Assembly: GCA_045536815.1 (NCBI GenBank)
Contig: JAZSOH010000018.1
Coordinates: 1 to 64,000 of the forward strand
Origin: UMGS1279 sp045536815
GTDB lineage: Bacteria > Bacillota > Clostridia > Oscillospirales > Acutalibacteraceae
DNA: 64,000 bases
Direction of reading: 5' to 3'
How positions within the stretch are numbered: the stretch's first letter is position 1; each line of letters opens with the position of its first letter. Positions 1-8,310 of this stretch are shown here, piece by piece. The position numbers and the translations under genes are program-made. Below the pieces are notes generated by a model that was given only the letters and a program-made list of their open reading frames with translations, did not search any database and had not been told where the DNA came from.

Positions 1-8
1 ACATTGTT

Positions 9-124
9 TGTGTTACAGTTTTCATGACGAATGGTTGATCCTCCTGTCTGTTTTGATTCAGCAACTTAACTGTAACACAGGATCTTCCATTCGTCACTTA
101 TTTTTTATTAACTACTGTAACACA
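9..124. repeat. Interlocked inverted repeats at the window edge
   Basis: Positions 9-20 are the exact reverse complement of 68-79 (12 bp, core TGTTACAGTT). Positions 25-34 are the exact reverse complement of 87-96 (10 bp, core TGACGAATGG). The two pairs cross each other, which is a pseudoknot arrangement if transcribed. A shorter pair (GATC at 37-40 with 81-84) nests inside the second. CTGTAACACA recurs a third time at 115-124. No reading frame crosses it. It could be the end of an insertion sequence, a protein-binding site or a structured RNA; the left flank is missing, so I cannot choose. Confidence 0.6.
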
Positions 125-171
125 TCTATTGTAAACCTACATTTCAATAGGAAAGAAAAAATTAGGTTGCC

Positions 172-200
172 TTGAAAACATAATGATAATATGTTATACT
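172..200 (+). promoter_or_regulatory. Sigma-A promoter of the glycosyltransferase gene
   Basis: A -35 TTGAAA (172-177) and a -10 TATACT (195-200) are separated by 17 bp. Transcription would start near 207, inside the tandem hairpins at 202-261, so the mRNA would begin with those hairpins. Confidence 0.7.
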
Positions 201-201
201 G

Positions 202-261
202 TAGTGTGACAGGTTCAAGTCCTGTCACACTAGTGTAATAGGTTCAAGTCCTGTCATACTA
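202..261 (+). repeat. Two tandem tRNA acceptor/T-arm-like hairpins
   Basis: The first hairpin (202-232) is a perfect 12-bp stem closed by the 7-nt loop TTCAAGT. The second (231-261) shares the loop and pairs at 11 of 12 positions, one mismatch at 237/255. Seven plus five base pairs with a UUCRANY loop is exactly the shape of a tRNA acceptor stem stacked on its T-arm, but D-arm, anticodon arm and CCA are missing. The same 12-bp sequence forms the terminal repeats of the 277-bp elements at 45286-45562 and 50563-50839, so these are probably solo ends or deletion remnants of that family. They lie directly before the ribosome binding site of the next gene. Confidence 0.75.
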
Positions 262-288
262 GGTATCAAAAAAGGGAGGTAGAAAGTA

Positions 289-1722
289 GTGCAGATAATT
301 AATTTTATTGTTCAGTTTTTTAATTGGATTTTTAAAATAGTTAATATGTTTTATTTTCAACTACCTTTTTACATAGTTACGGGACTTTTTAAAACAAGAA
401 AATTCAAAGAGGCAAAAAAGAACCATAAATATGCCGTTTTGGTTTCAGCAAGAAATGAAGAGGCGGTTATCGGAAAGCTTTTAAAAAGTATAAAAAATCA
501 AGACTACCCAAGCGAGCTTATTAAGTTTTTTGTTGTGGCCGATAACTGTAGTGATAAAACCGCTGAGGTTGCAAGAAGCCATGGTGCAGTTTGCTATGAG
601 CGTTTTGATACTAAGCACTGCACAAAGGGTTATGCTTTGCAGTTTTTGGTAAAGCAAATAGAACGCGACTACGGTACCCAAAATTTTGAGGGATATTTTA
701 TCTTCGATGCGGATAATATTTTAAAAGAAGATTATATAAAAAGAATGAACGAGTCGTTCGATAGCGGTGAAAAAATAGTTACTTCTTATAGGCATACAAA
801 GAACTTTAACGATAACTGGATTTCGGCTTCTTATGGCATACACTGGCTTCGTACGGTTAGAACCGAGCACAGAGCGAGGTCTGTTTTCCGACTTGCCTGT
901 CGTATACAGGGAACAGGCTTTTTGTTTGCTTCAGAAATTATTAAAAACGGTTGGAATTATGTTAAACTAACCGAAGACCGTTCGTTTTGTGCTGATGCGG
1001 TTGTTAACGGGTATAGAATTTCTTTTAATTATGACGCAGTTTTTTACGATGAACAACCAACCGACCTTAAAATTGCAATGCGCCAAAGAATTCGTTGGGC
1101 AAAGGGTAATTTGCAGTCGTTTAGTGAGTCCAGCGGAAAGCTTTTTCTTCATATATTTACAGGTAAAAATAAGGAAAACGAAGATAAGCCAAGACTTAAA
1201 AAACTGCTTTCCAATTTGCATTACAAGTTTATGAGCTTTGATATGCTCACCGTTACCTTTCCTTATCCGCTTATAACCTTTTTAAAAAGGCTTGTTGTCG
1301 ATTGTTTAGGTCTTGTTACCTTCTTTTTATTTGCATCTAATACCGAAATTGGAATAGTTTCAAGTATAGTTGAAAAAATTTGGTCACATTTAGGTTTTTC
1401 TTCGGTTATAAACAGAACATATACGGGTATTATACTTTTAGCGCTTGCAATGGTGGCTGAGATAGCATTTACTTGGATATTTAATTCCTTCTATGCTGCT
1501 TTCATACTTATTGCCGAGCGAAAAAGGCTACCTCCTGTTAAATGGTATAGGGCTATTATTTATTGTCTTGGTTTTCCGTTTTTCGATTTTATTGGTGAAA
1601 TTGCAATGTTCATTGCGCTTTTCTCAAAGGTAGAGTGGAAACCTATTCCTCATAAATCTGATGTGGATTTAGACGACCTTAATATTAAAACAGAGGAGAA
1701 AATTTTAATATCTAAAAAATAG
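289..1722 (+). CDS. Membrane-anchored family 2 glycosyltransferase
   Basis: Predicted processive-type GT2 enzyme of 477 residues that would transfer sugar from a nucleotide donor at the cytoplasmic face of the membrane. An N-terminal hydrophobic segment (about 5-35) precedes a GT-A fold starting at YAVLVSARNEE (48-58). The metal-binding motif appears as DADN (140-143), the acceptor acid as TED (228-230) and the QxxRW-type motif as QRIRW (266-270). Three hydrophobic stretches follow after about residue 320. The start is GTG at 289 with GGGAGGT eight bases upstream. The next gene begins 17 bp downstream and is probably co-transcribed. Acceptor and product are unknown; exopolysaccharide or glycolipid synthesis is the usual role of such architecture. 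Confidence 0.85.
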   Translation: MQIINFIVQFFNWIFKIVNMFYFQLPFYIVTGLFKTRKFKEAKKNHKYAVLVSARNEEAVIGKLLKSIKNQDYPSELIKFFVVADNCSDKTAEVARSHGAVCYERFDTKHCTKGYALQFLVKQIERDYGTQNFEGYFIFDADNILKEDYIKRMNESFDSGEKIVTSYRHTKNFNDNWISASYGIHWLRTVRTEHRARSVFRLACRIQGTGFLFASEIIKNGWNYVKLTEDRSFCADAVVNGYRISFNYDAVFYDEQPTDLKIAMRQRIRWAKGNLQSFSESSGKLFLHIFTGKNKENEDKPRLKKLLSNLHYKFMSFDMLTVTFPYPLITFLKRLVVDCLGLVTFFLFASNTEIGIVSSIVEKIWSHLGFSSVINRTYTGIILLALAMVAEIAFTWIFNSFYAAFILIAERKRLPPVKWYRAIIYCLGFPFFDFIGEIAMFIALFSKVEWKPIPHKSDVDLDDLNIKTEEKILISKK

Positions 1723-1739
1723 AATAAGGGGTTATATAT

Positions 1740-2672
1740 ATGTGGTTTTTAATTGTTGTTTTAGCTTTGGCTTTGCTTTTTCTTGCCGCAGTATATATAA
1801 CCTTTTTCATTGTTTTTTATTCGGCTAACAAAACGGGGGAAGATATTTTAGATGCCCCTAAGGGCGAAGCATATAAACCCCATTTTGAAAGGTTTGGGGA
1901 ACTAATAAGTGAGCTTAAAGAAATTCCCTTTGAGGGAGTATATACGGTTGCTCCCGACGGAACAAAGCTTTTTGCTAGGTATTATCATGTTAAAGACGGT
2001 GCCCCTCTTCAAATCGAGTGTCACGGATATAGGGGAAGCGGGTTAAGAGATTTTTGCGGTGGCAATAAAATAGCAAGGGAAATGGAGCACAACACCCTTT
2101 TAATTGACCAACGTGGGCACGGAAAAAGCGGCGGAAATGCCATTACTTTTGGTATAAAAGAGCGGTACGATTTGCTTTCTTGGATAAATTACGCAGTTGA
2201 ACGCTTTGGCGAGGATTTAAAAATAATTCTTTGCGGTGTTTCAATGGGCGGCTCAACCGTTATTATGGCAAGTGATTTAGAGCTACCTAAAAATGTTGTC
2301 GGAATTGTTGCCGACTGTCCGTTCTCTGCACCTAAAGAAATAATCTCAAAGGTTTCTGCCGACCTTAAAATTCCTCCCGTTATCTCAATGCCTTTAATAA
2401 GTATTGGGGCAAGGCTTTATGGGGGCTTCAGTTTAAATGAGGCTTCGGCGATTGAAAGCATTAAAAATGCAAAGGTTCCAATTTTAATTATTCATGGCGA
2501 GGATGATGGCTTTGTTCCTTGCTATATGAGTGATGCGCTATATAATGCGGCTCCCGAAAAGGTTAGTTTTGAAAAGTTCCCCGGTGCAAATCATGGAATT
2601 TGCTATATGGTAGACTGTGAGAGGTACCAAAAGGCAACAAAAGATTTTATAATGAACTGTGTTGGCGCTTAA
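1740..2672 (+). CDS. Membrane-anchored alpha/beta hydrolase
   Basis: Serine hydrolase of 310 residues with one N-terminal membrane segment (2-28), so the catalytic domain is probably extracytoplasmic or membrane-apposed. The nucleophile elbow is GVSMGG (Ser168), the likely acid is in HGEDDGF (Asp255/256) and the catalytic His is in GANHG (His285). HGYRGSG near 95-101 fits the oxyanion loop. This is the complete triad of the lysophospholipase/YqkD-like group. It follows the glycosyltransferase closely and shares its orientation; no terminator separates them, which suggests a two-gene operon. Substrate not predictable; an esterase or acylhydrolase acting on lipids or glycan esters is plausible. 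Confidence 0.8.
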   Translation: MWFLIVVLALALLFLAAVYITFFIVFYSANKTGEDILDAPKGEAYKPHFERFGELISELKEIPFEGVYTVAPDGTKLFARYYHVKDGAPLQIECHGYRGSGLRDFCGGNKIAREMEHNTLLIDQRGHGKSGGNAITFGIKERYDLLSWINYAVERFGEDLKIILCGVSMGGSTVIMASDLELPKNVVGIVADCPFSAPKEIISKVSADLKIPPVISMPLISIGARLYGGFSLNEASAIESIKNAKVPILIIHGEDDGFVPCYMSDALYNAAPEKVSFEKFPGANHGICYMVDCERYQKATKDFIMNCVGA

Positions 2673-2726
2673 ATTTTTAATATTAAAAAATTTTTTATAT
2701 GATATATATTTTTTTATAAAAAAATA

Positions 2727-2793
2727 TTGCACTTGAAAACTTGGTGTGTTATAATATGTCTTCGGGAAATATTTTGTTTTTCGAAGACATATT
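2727..2793 (+). promoter_or_regulatory. Promoter with overlapping inverted repeat before the CofE-like gene
   Basis: TTGCAC (2727-2732) and TATAAT (2750-2755) are 17 bp apart. A 12-bp inverted repeat (2753-2764 with 2782-2793, AATATGTCTTCG arms) overlaps the -10 box and start site. Because the left arm is only partly transcribed, it looks more like a DNA operator than an RNA hairpin, though it could also end transcripts from upstream. Confidence 0.55.
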
Positions 2794-2836
2794 ATGTTTT
2801 CTTATTCACTGTTTAAAACAGAAAGGAATATGCTAG

Positions 2837-4027
2837 ATGGAAAGAAAAGTTGGTACAGTTTCAAGAGGTATACGTTGCCCTATTATAAGAGAGGGGGACA
2901 ACCTTGCCGATATCGTTACCCAAAGCGTTTTAGAGGCAGCTGTTTCTGAGGGGTTTGAGCTTAGGGATAAGGATGTTATTTCTATTACCGAGTCAATCGT
3001 TGCACGTGCGCAAGGAAATTATGCGAGTGTTGATGATATTGCGGCAGACGTAAAAGCAAAATTTGGCGGCGAAACAGTTGGCGTAATTTTCCCAATTCTT
3101 TCCCGTAATCGTTTTGCTATTTGCCTTCGCGGTATTGCAAAGGGTGCAAAAAAGGTTATACTTATGCTTAGCTACCCTTCCGACGAGGTTGGTAATGAGC
3201 TTGTAAGCCTTGATAAAATTGATGCCGCAGGTGTTAATCCCTATAGCGATGTTTTATCTTTAGAAAAATACCGTGAGCTTTTCGGTGTTAACAAGCATGA
3301 GTTTACAGGTGTTGACTATGTTGAGTATTATGGTGACCTTGTTAAATCATGTGGCGCCGAGGTAGAGATTATTTTTGCTAATCAAGCTAAAGCGATTTTA
3401 GATTATACTCCTAATGTTTTAAACTGCGATATCCATACCCGCGCACGCACTAAGAGAATATTAAAACAAGCAGGGGCCAAAATTGTTTACGGCCTTGATG
3501 AGATTTTAACAAGCTCTGTAAATGGTAGCGGTTATAACTCTAAATACGGTCTTTTAGGTTCAAATAAATCTACTGAAGATAAAATTAAGCTTTTCCCGAA
3601 TGAGTGTAAGGATTTAGTTTTAGAAATTCAGGCTAATATTTTAAAGGCAACAGGAAAGCACGTTGAGGTTATGGTTTATGGCGATGGTGCTTTTAAAGAC
3701 CCTCAGGGTAAAATTTGGGAGCTTGCCGACCCCGTTGTTTCTCCCGCTTTTACCGATGGTCTTATCGGCACACCTAACGAGCTTAAACTAAAATACCTTG
3801 CTGATAATGATTTTAAGGACCTTTCCGGTGAAGAACTTAAAAAGGCAATTTCAGAAAGCATTAAAGCTAAAACAGACAACCTTGTTGGCAATATGGCATC
3901 GCAGGGAACAACCCCTCGTCAGCTTACCGACCTTATCGGTTCACTTTGCGACCTTACAAGCGGTTCGGGTGATAAGGGAACACCTGTTGTTTTGGTTCAG
4001 GGTTATTTCGATAACTATACAAACTAA
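2837..4027 (+). CDS. Coenzyme F420-0:L-glutamate ligase-like protein
   Basis: Protein of 396 residues that resembles the CofE family, which adds glutamate to F420-0 in archaea and actinobacteria. The N-terminal half (VISITESIVARAQG near 47-60) and the segment with GDGAFKDP and GTPNELKLKYLAD resemble the fold and active-site regions of the family as I remember it. Homologues are common in Clostridia that make no F420, so the substrate here is unknown; a gamma-glutamyl or amide ligation on another small molecule is an inference. The gene stands alone with its own promoter and a strong terminator. The start is ATG at 2837; AAAGGAATATGCTAG upstream supplies the ribosome binding site. Confidence 0.75.
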   Translation: MERKVGTVSRGIRCPIIREGDNLADIVTQSVLEAAVSEGFELRDKDVISITESIVARAQGNYASVDDIAADVKAKFGGETVGVIFPILSRNRFAICLRGIAKGAKKVILMLSYPSDEVGNELVSLDKIDAAGVNPYSDVLSLEKYRELFGVNKHEFTGVDYVEYYGDLVKSCGAEVEIIFANQAKAILDYTPNVLNCDIHTRARTKRILKQAGAKIVYGLDEILTSSVNGSGYNSKYGLLGSNKSTEDKIKLFPNECKDLVLEIQANILKATGKHVEVMVYGDGAFKDPQGKIWELADPVVSPAFTDGLIGTPNELKLKYLADNDFKDLSGEELKKAISESIKAKTDNLVGNMASQGTTPRQLTDLIGSLCDLTSGSGDKGTPVVLVQGYFDNYTN

Positions 4028-4042
4028 TATAATTTAAGCTTT

Positions 4043-4074
4043 AGACCAAGCCAAAAGGCTTGGTCTTTTTTTTA
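4043..4074 (+). terminator. Rho-independent terminator of the CofE-like gene
   Basis: The stem AGACCAAGCC/GGCTTGGTCT with a four-base loop is followed by eight T residues. Confidence 0.9.
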
Positions 4075-4097
4075 TAAGATTTTCGAATATAGATATT

Positions 4098-6392
4098 TTA
4101 ATAATTATTTTCTTTGATGATTGCTGTAAAAACAGTAATATCGTCTGAGTGTCCGTCGCTTCTCCTTCTTCTCGCTTTAAGCGCTATATCGTCGGCGAGT
4201 TTTTGTGCCGAGCAAAGCTCCCAACCTGTCACCATTTCACTTATCCATTTTGTGCCTTCAGTTGTTGCACCGTCTGAAAGCATTACTAAAATATCTCCGT
4301 CTTTTAAGGATATTTTTGTTTTGTCGAAACCAACCTCCCTTAAAATGCCGGGCGGAAGCGACGTACTTGAGGCTTTGTATGCCTTACTGCCTTTACGTAT
4401 AATTGTAGGGGCGGCACCTGCTTTTCTTAGCTCACATTCGCCGCTAAAAAGGTCAATTGTCGCGATATCTATTGTAGCCAGTGATTCCTCGGTAGATTTA
4501 AATAGCATAGAGGAATTTACAATTTTAAGAGAACAGTCATAACCAAAGCCTGAGCTTATCATACGGCTCATAAGACCCGAAGCCATTGCAGAATCTACAG
4601 CGGCGCGACCGCCTGAGCCCATGCCGTCAGAGAGCACCATAACAAATTTACCCTTGCCGTCGCAAAAATATTTGTAACTGTCGCCGCAAAGCTTACCCCT
4701 TTCTTCAGGTATTTGAGAGATACCAATTTCTACCGAAAAAATAGGGCGTTCGGTTATAGAAATAAAGGCTTCATCGTCTCGGGCGCTTATCATCGGAGTA
4801 TCGAAATTTTTATTGCAAGCAGTATTTAAAGCCTTTAAAATTTCCATTTTGTTTGGAGTTTTATCTGTTGCGCCTTTGATATGTATGTCGGCGCTTAGCC
4901 TTCCAAGCTTGTCCACCGATGCGGCACAGGAAACGGTATGAAAGCCTAGATTTTTCATTGTCATTATAATATTTTCTGCCGATTTTTGGTCGTGGTGAAT
5001 TTCATATTCAAATTCTTCGCAAAGGTCGAAAAGCATATCCGAAATGGCGGAAAATTGGTCGCTGATAACCGACCTTACTTCGCTTATTCTTTTGTCCGCC
5101 GATTTTTCGTCATCATAGTTTTTACAGTGGAGTTTAACCGAATCCTCGAAGCTTTTGGGCCTGAGGCAGTTCATTTTAAGGGGGATATCCTTTTCGGTGA
5201 GGCCGGATTTAATTCTACCCCAAAGTCTGAGTGTGTCCTCAGCGGTTATTTCTTTCGCGGTCTCCCAACAATGTTTTCTAAGACTGCAACCGTTACAGGT
5301 GTCTTTTTCGACCTCGTTTAAGGTTTTTTCAAAATCGGGCGAGTCAATTTTTTTGAGCTTGCTTGCAACCTCATCAACCGTTTTGAAAATATCCTTTAGT
5401 GCCCCACCCGCAAACTGTAGTCGCATAATTAGTGCGCCTTTTAGCGTGTCGGGACTGAGCAGCTCGGGTGTGGGGGATAAAACGGCGCTTATAATCCGGC
5501 TTATTTTTTTGGGAAGAATAAGAAAAATACCGCTTCCTATAAGTGCCTCAAAAAATAGGGAGAAAAATAAATCTCCTTCGCTAATCAAAAGAAGTGAAAT
5601 AATTTTAGTTGTAAGATATGCGCCGACCATTCCAAGTGAGCCTAGCCTTGAGAAAAGCCCTGCCATTAGTCCCGAAAAGGCGTAAATGGCGGCGATTTGA
5701 TACAAGCTACCATCGTAAAGCGCAAGGGTGAAACCAATAACAGTTCCTGCAACGGCGCCGAAAGAGGCTCTGCCGTACCTTGCTGTAAAAAGAATAAAAA
5801 CCGAAGCAAAAATTCTGCCAAGTCCAAGGCCCAAAATATTAAATCTGTAAAGTGACAAAAGAAAAACACTTAAAAAAACCAAAACCGAAACACATTCTCT
5901 AATATCTAAACCCACCGAAAGAGATAAATCTATTTTAAAAACTATGGCCATAAAATAGGCGGCGGCTCCGCCTAAAATGGCTTGTCCAAAAAGGGGTAAA
6001 AATTCTTCTGAATATGAAACGTTAAGGGCCGCAGAACTAACTGCCATAATAAAAAAGGCGGTAAATGCGGGGAAAAGCGGAGTTTTGGTAAGCTTTGCGG
6101 TGCTACCTAAAATATATTTTATGGCAAAAACTGCGAAAGCGGCTGCTATGTATACAAACCCACCATTTGAAATAAACAAAAGGTAGCCTATAAATACACC
6201 GAAAAGAGAGGCGGGAAGATATTTTTTAGGCACGGCCGCTAAAAAGGATATACCAAAAGGTATAAGACCGCCTAAAATGGTTGCGACTGAACACAAAAAA
6301 CCCAACACCAACATTATTAGGTGGAGAGCGAACCCAAGAATGTCGGTGTGGGAGGAGTAAAAGTAATCAGTATTTGTTTTCAAACAAATCAC
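4098..6392 (-). CDS. spoIIE: Stage II sporulation protein E (PP2C-type phosphatase)
   Basis: SpoIIE dephosphorylates SpoIIAA and so releases sigma-F in the forespore after asymmetric division; it also joins the FtsZ ring. The 764-residue protein has about ten membrane segments up to residue 300, a Cys cluster with CNGCSLRKHC (366-375) seen in clostridial SpoIIE, and a C-terminal PPM phosphatase domain with GDSYKYF (570), LSDGMGSG (587-594) and DGHSDD near 748 as metal ligands. GTG at 6392 is the outer start, but GGAAGG lies almost on it; a TTG three codons in (6383) has better spacing and may be the true start. It is monocistronic, with a Spo0A-type promoter upstream. It shows the host forms endospores. 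Confidence 0.95.
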   Translation of the reverse strand: MICLKTNTDYFYSSHTDILGFALHLIMLVLGFLCSVATILGGLIPFGISFLAAVPKKYLPASLFGVFIGYLLFISNGGFVYIAAAFAVFAIKYILGSTAKLTKTPLFPAFTAFFIMAVSSAALNVSYSEEFLPLFGQAILGGAAAYFMAIVFKIDLSLSVGLDIRECVSVLVFLSVFLLSLYRFNILGLGLGRIFASVFILFTARYGRASFGAVAGTVIGFTLALYDGSLYQIAAIYAFSGLMAGLFSRLGSLGMVGAYLTTKIISLLLISEGDLFFSLFFEALIGSGIFLILPKKISRIISAVLSPTPELLSPDTLKGALIMRLQFAGGALKDIFKTVDEVASKLKKIDSPDFEKTLNEVEKDTCNGCSLRKHCWETAKEITAEDTLRLWGRIKSGLTEKDIPLKMNCLRPKSFEDSVKLHCKNYDDEKSADKRISEVRSVISDQFSAISDMLFDLCEEFEYEIHHDQKSAENIIMTMKNLGFHTVSCAASVDKLGRLSADIHIKGATDKTPNKMEILKALNTACNKNFDTPMISARDDEAFISITERPIFSVEIGISQIPEERGKLCGDSYKYFCDGKGKFVMVLSDGMGSGGRAAVDSAMASGLMSRMISSGFGYDCSLKIVNSSMLFKSTEESLATIDIATIDLFSGECELRKAGAAPTIIRKGSKAYKASSTSLPPGILREVGFDKTKISLKDGDILVMLSDGATTEGTKWISEMVTGWELCSAQKLADDIALKARRRRSDGHSDDITVFTAIIKENNY

Positions 6393-6425
6393 CTTCCAAA
6401 CTTTTTAGAGGACATATTTTTTATA

Positions 6426-6458
6426 ATTATACTTTTAAAAGGTAAAATTGTTTGTCAA
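6426..6458 (-). promoter_or_regulatory. Spo0A-type spoIIE promoter with 21-bp spacer
   Basis: On the minus strand a perfect -35 TTGACA (6453-6458) and a perfect -10 TATAAT (6426-6431) are 21 bp apart, too far for unaided sigma-A. TGTCAAA on the plus strand at 6453-6459 differs from the 0A box TGTCGAA at one base and overlaps the -35. B. subtilis spoIIE and spoIIG are known for such over-long spacers that need Spo0A~P. Confidence 0.75.
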
Positions 6459-6481
6459 AGCGTATTGCCGTAAAAAAATTT

Positions 6482-7420
6482 TTATTGGTGCAAAAAGTCG
6501 GTATATATATTTTTACTGCAGTTATTTGGCGAATATTTAAAGTAGTCGATAAAATCCTCCTCGTAAAAATATTTTATTGGGTATGTATATTCGCCTTCAA
6601 AGGAGTCAATAATAATTAGTTTAACCTTCATTTTTTCGGGTATTATGCTTTTAACATACACACTTGCGCACATGCCCGCATGAATGCCTTCTTTGGGCTC
6701 GGCAAGTCCCGCAAGGTTAGGGGCGAGTTCTATAAAAATACCATAGCTTTCGGTGGAGCGAACAATTCCCGAAACGGTTTGCCCCTCTGAAAAAAGTGCT
6801 GCGTTTTCTTCCCAACTTCCCAAAAGTTCTTTGTGAGAAAGGGTAATTTTGTTATCACTATCTATGTTTTTAATTATAACCTTTAAATCATCACCCACAG
6901 AAAATCTGTCTTTCGGGTGAGAAATTCTTGAAACAGAAATAAGGTCAATGGGGAGAAGGGCTATTACCCCGCAACCAATATCGCAAAAAGCACCGAAGCG
7001 CTCCAAATGGGTTACTCTGGCCGAAATAACACTGCCGACCTTTTTTGTGCTAAGAAGATGATTTAAAAATTTTTCTTGCGGCTCTTTTCGGGAAAGCTCG
7101 GCATATAATTTACCAAATTTGTCGGTTTTAATACTTTTAACGGTGAAGCAAACGGGCTTTCCAACCTTTGTAATAAGGGCAATATCCTTAACTGTGCCTT
7201 CGCTTATGCCTATTGCCCCCTCTTCTCTTTTAATTATGCCCTTCATAGAGCCAAGGTCTAATATAAGGTTATGGTCGGCATCACACATTATAACGGGCGC
7301 TTCTAAAATATCACCGCTTTTTTGGGCTTCAGAAAGAGTTGTGGGAGAGAACAAAGCGCGTTTATTTTCTGTTGTATCGTATTTCCAACCTTCAGGATAA
7401 AATTGTTTTGTAAGTAGCAT
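6482..7420 (-). CDS. S1-domain RNA-binding protein
   Basis: Protein of 312 residues with S1 (OB-fold) repeats. The clearest begins at GSVISARVTHLERFGAFCD near 128; another follows at GQTVSGIVRSTESYGIFIEL near 214, and a degenerate one precedes them. It resembles the short ribosomal-S1-like proteins of Clostridia rather than the six-repeat S1 of proteobacteria, and may bind mRNA or the ribosome. An ATG start has AGAGGAATAA upstream. The spoIIE promoter overlaps its 3' end. The C-terminal 40 residues, rich in Tyr, Asn and Phe, match no motif I recognise. Confidence 0.75.
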   Translation of the reverse strand: MLLTKQFYPEGWKYDTTENKRALFSPTTLSEAQKSGDILEAPVIMCDADHNLILDLGSMKGIIKREEGAIGISEGTVKDIALITKVGKPVCFTVKSIKTDKFGKLYAELSRKEPQEKFLNHLLSTKKVGSVISARVTHLERFGAFCDIGCGVIALLPIDLISVSRISHPKDRFSVGDDLKVIIKNIDSDNKITLSHKELLGSWEENAALFSEGQTVSGIVRSTESYGIFIELAPNLAGLAEPKEGIHAGMCASVYVKSIIPEKMKVKLIIIDSFEGEYTYPIKYFYEEDFIDYFKYSPNNCSKNIYTDFLHQ

Positions 7421-7506
7421 ATTTATTCCTCTTTTTTAAAATGATATATCTAATTTTATGAGGACAAAATGCCAAAAATGAATAAATAAAAAAGTAAATA
7501 AAAAAA

Positions 7507-7535
7507 GCGCCACAAACTCTTGGCGTTTGCGGCGC
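7507..7535 (-). terminator. Terminator of the YfbR-type gene
   Basis: An 11-bp stem with one mismatch (arms GCGCC and CAAAC) is followed on the minus strand by seven T residues, 11 bases after the yfbR-like stop codon. Confidence 0.85.
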
Positions 7536-7545
7536 AAAAAAATAT

Positions 7546-8124
7546 TTAAAACTTCATATTGTCGTCAAGCGGACAGTTCATAGCGGGAAGAAATTCTTTT
7601 ATAAAAACGTTTGCGGCGGGAAGAGAAAGCTCCTTAATCGCTTTTTCGGTGGTCTTTTCAGCAACCGCAAATTCCTTATTCCCAAGGGATAGCTCTTCCT
7701 TGCATTTTATTAGTGCAGAAATTTTATCTGCCGCCTTTACATATTTCGCTGTAAGCTCATCGGGGCGGTAGAGAGAAATAAAATCCTCTTTCAAATCATC
7801 GGGAAGCATTTCTATAAGAGTGTCCTCCGCCTTTGCTTCAATATCCTTATAAGCATTTTTGATATCCTGGTTATAGTACTTCACCGGAGTTGGAAGGTCG
7901 CCGGTTACAACCTCTGCCGTATCGTGAAAAAGGGCGGCAGATAAAACCTTTTCGGGTGAAACGTTATCGCCGAAACGCTTTTTACCAATAATAGCAAGAC
8001 CATGAGCAATAAAGGCGGTATCAAGGGTATGTTGGCTTAGAGTTTCCTCAGAAATGTTTCGCATAAGCGCCCAACGCTTTATGAATTTCATTCTAAAAAT
8101 CATTCCGTAGTATCCAAAGGTCAT
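7546..8124 (-). CDS. YfbR-type HD-domain 5'-deoxynucleotidase
   Basis: Homologue of E. coli YfbR, which removes phosphate from deoxyribonucleoside 5'-monophosphates and helps balance dNTP pools. At 192 residues it matches the family length. The HD metal site is visible: H of SQHTLD near residue 35, HD of LFHDTAEVVTGDLPTP near 69, and a later D in the ADKIS segment. The conserved N-terminal RMKFIKRWALMRN is also present. The start ATG at 8124 is preceded by AAAGAGGAGTGAG. It is a single gene between a palindrome and a terminator. Confidence 0.85.
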   Translation of the reverse strand: MTFGYYGMIFRMKFIKRWALMRNISEETLSQHTLDTAFIAHGLAIIGKKRFGDNVSPEKVLSAALFHDTAEVVTGDLPTPVKYYNQDIKNAYKDIEAKAEDTLIEMLPDDLKEDFISLYRPDELTAKYVKAADKISALIKCKEELSLGNKEFAVAEKTTEKAIKELSLPAANVFIKEFLPAMNCPLDDNMKF

Positions 8125-8160
8125 AAACTCACTCCTCTTTAGTGTGGCAGATTCGGATTG

Positions 8161-8186
8161 TTCGTGTTTGCTTAAGCAAACACGAA
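8161..8186. repeat. 26-bp perfect palindrome
   Basis: The arms TTCGTGTTTGC and GCAAACACGAA flank a TTAA centre, giving full dyad symmetry over 26 bp. It sits between the divergent yfbR-like gene and the promoter at 8242, without a T-run on either strand, so it is more likely an operator or repeat remnant than a terminator. Confidence 0.6.
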
Positions 8187-8241
8187 AAGTCTCCCCAAAA
8201 ATTTGGTTCGGGTTTAAATGTTTTTGCTACATTATATTTAC

Positions 8242-8270
8242 TTGAATATTATAACATTTTCTGCTATAAT
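8242..8270 (+). promoter_or_regulatory. Sigma-A promoter of the GT-C/YfhO/rsmE/pth/mfd cluster
   Basis: TTGAAT (8242-8247) and a consensus TATAAT (8265-8270) are 17 bp apart. Transcription would begin near 8277, which rules out an in-frame start at 8218 and supports the GTG at 8311. Confidence 0.85.
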
Positions 8271-8310
8271 ATTCAATGGATATTTTTATTTTGAAGGTGG
8301 CGAGCTTATA

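Noticed and set aside
202..261. Two intact tRNA genes
   Set aside because: Only acceptor and T-arm are present; there is no D-arm, anticodon arm or CCA.
8218..8310. Upstream extension of the GT-C protein to an ATG at 8218
   Set aside because: The consensus promoter at 8242-8270 lies inside it, and a good ribosome binding site precedes the GTG at 8311.
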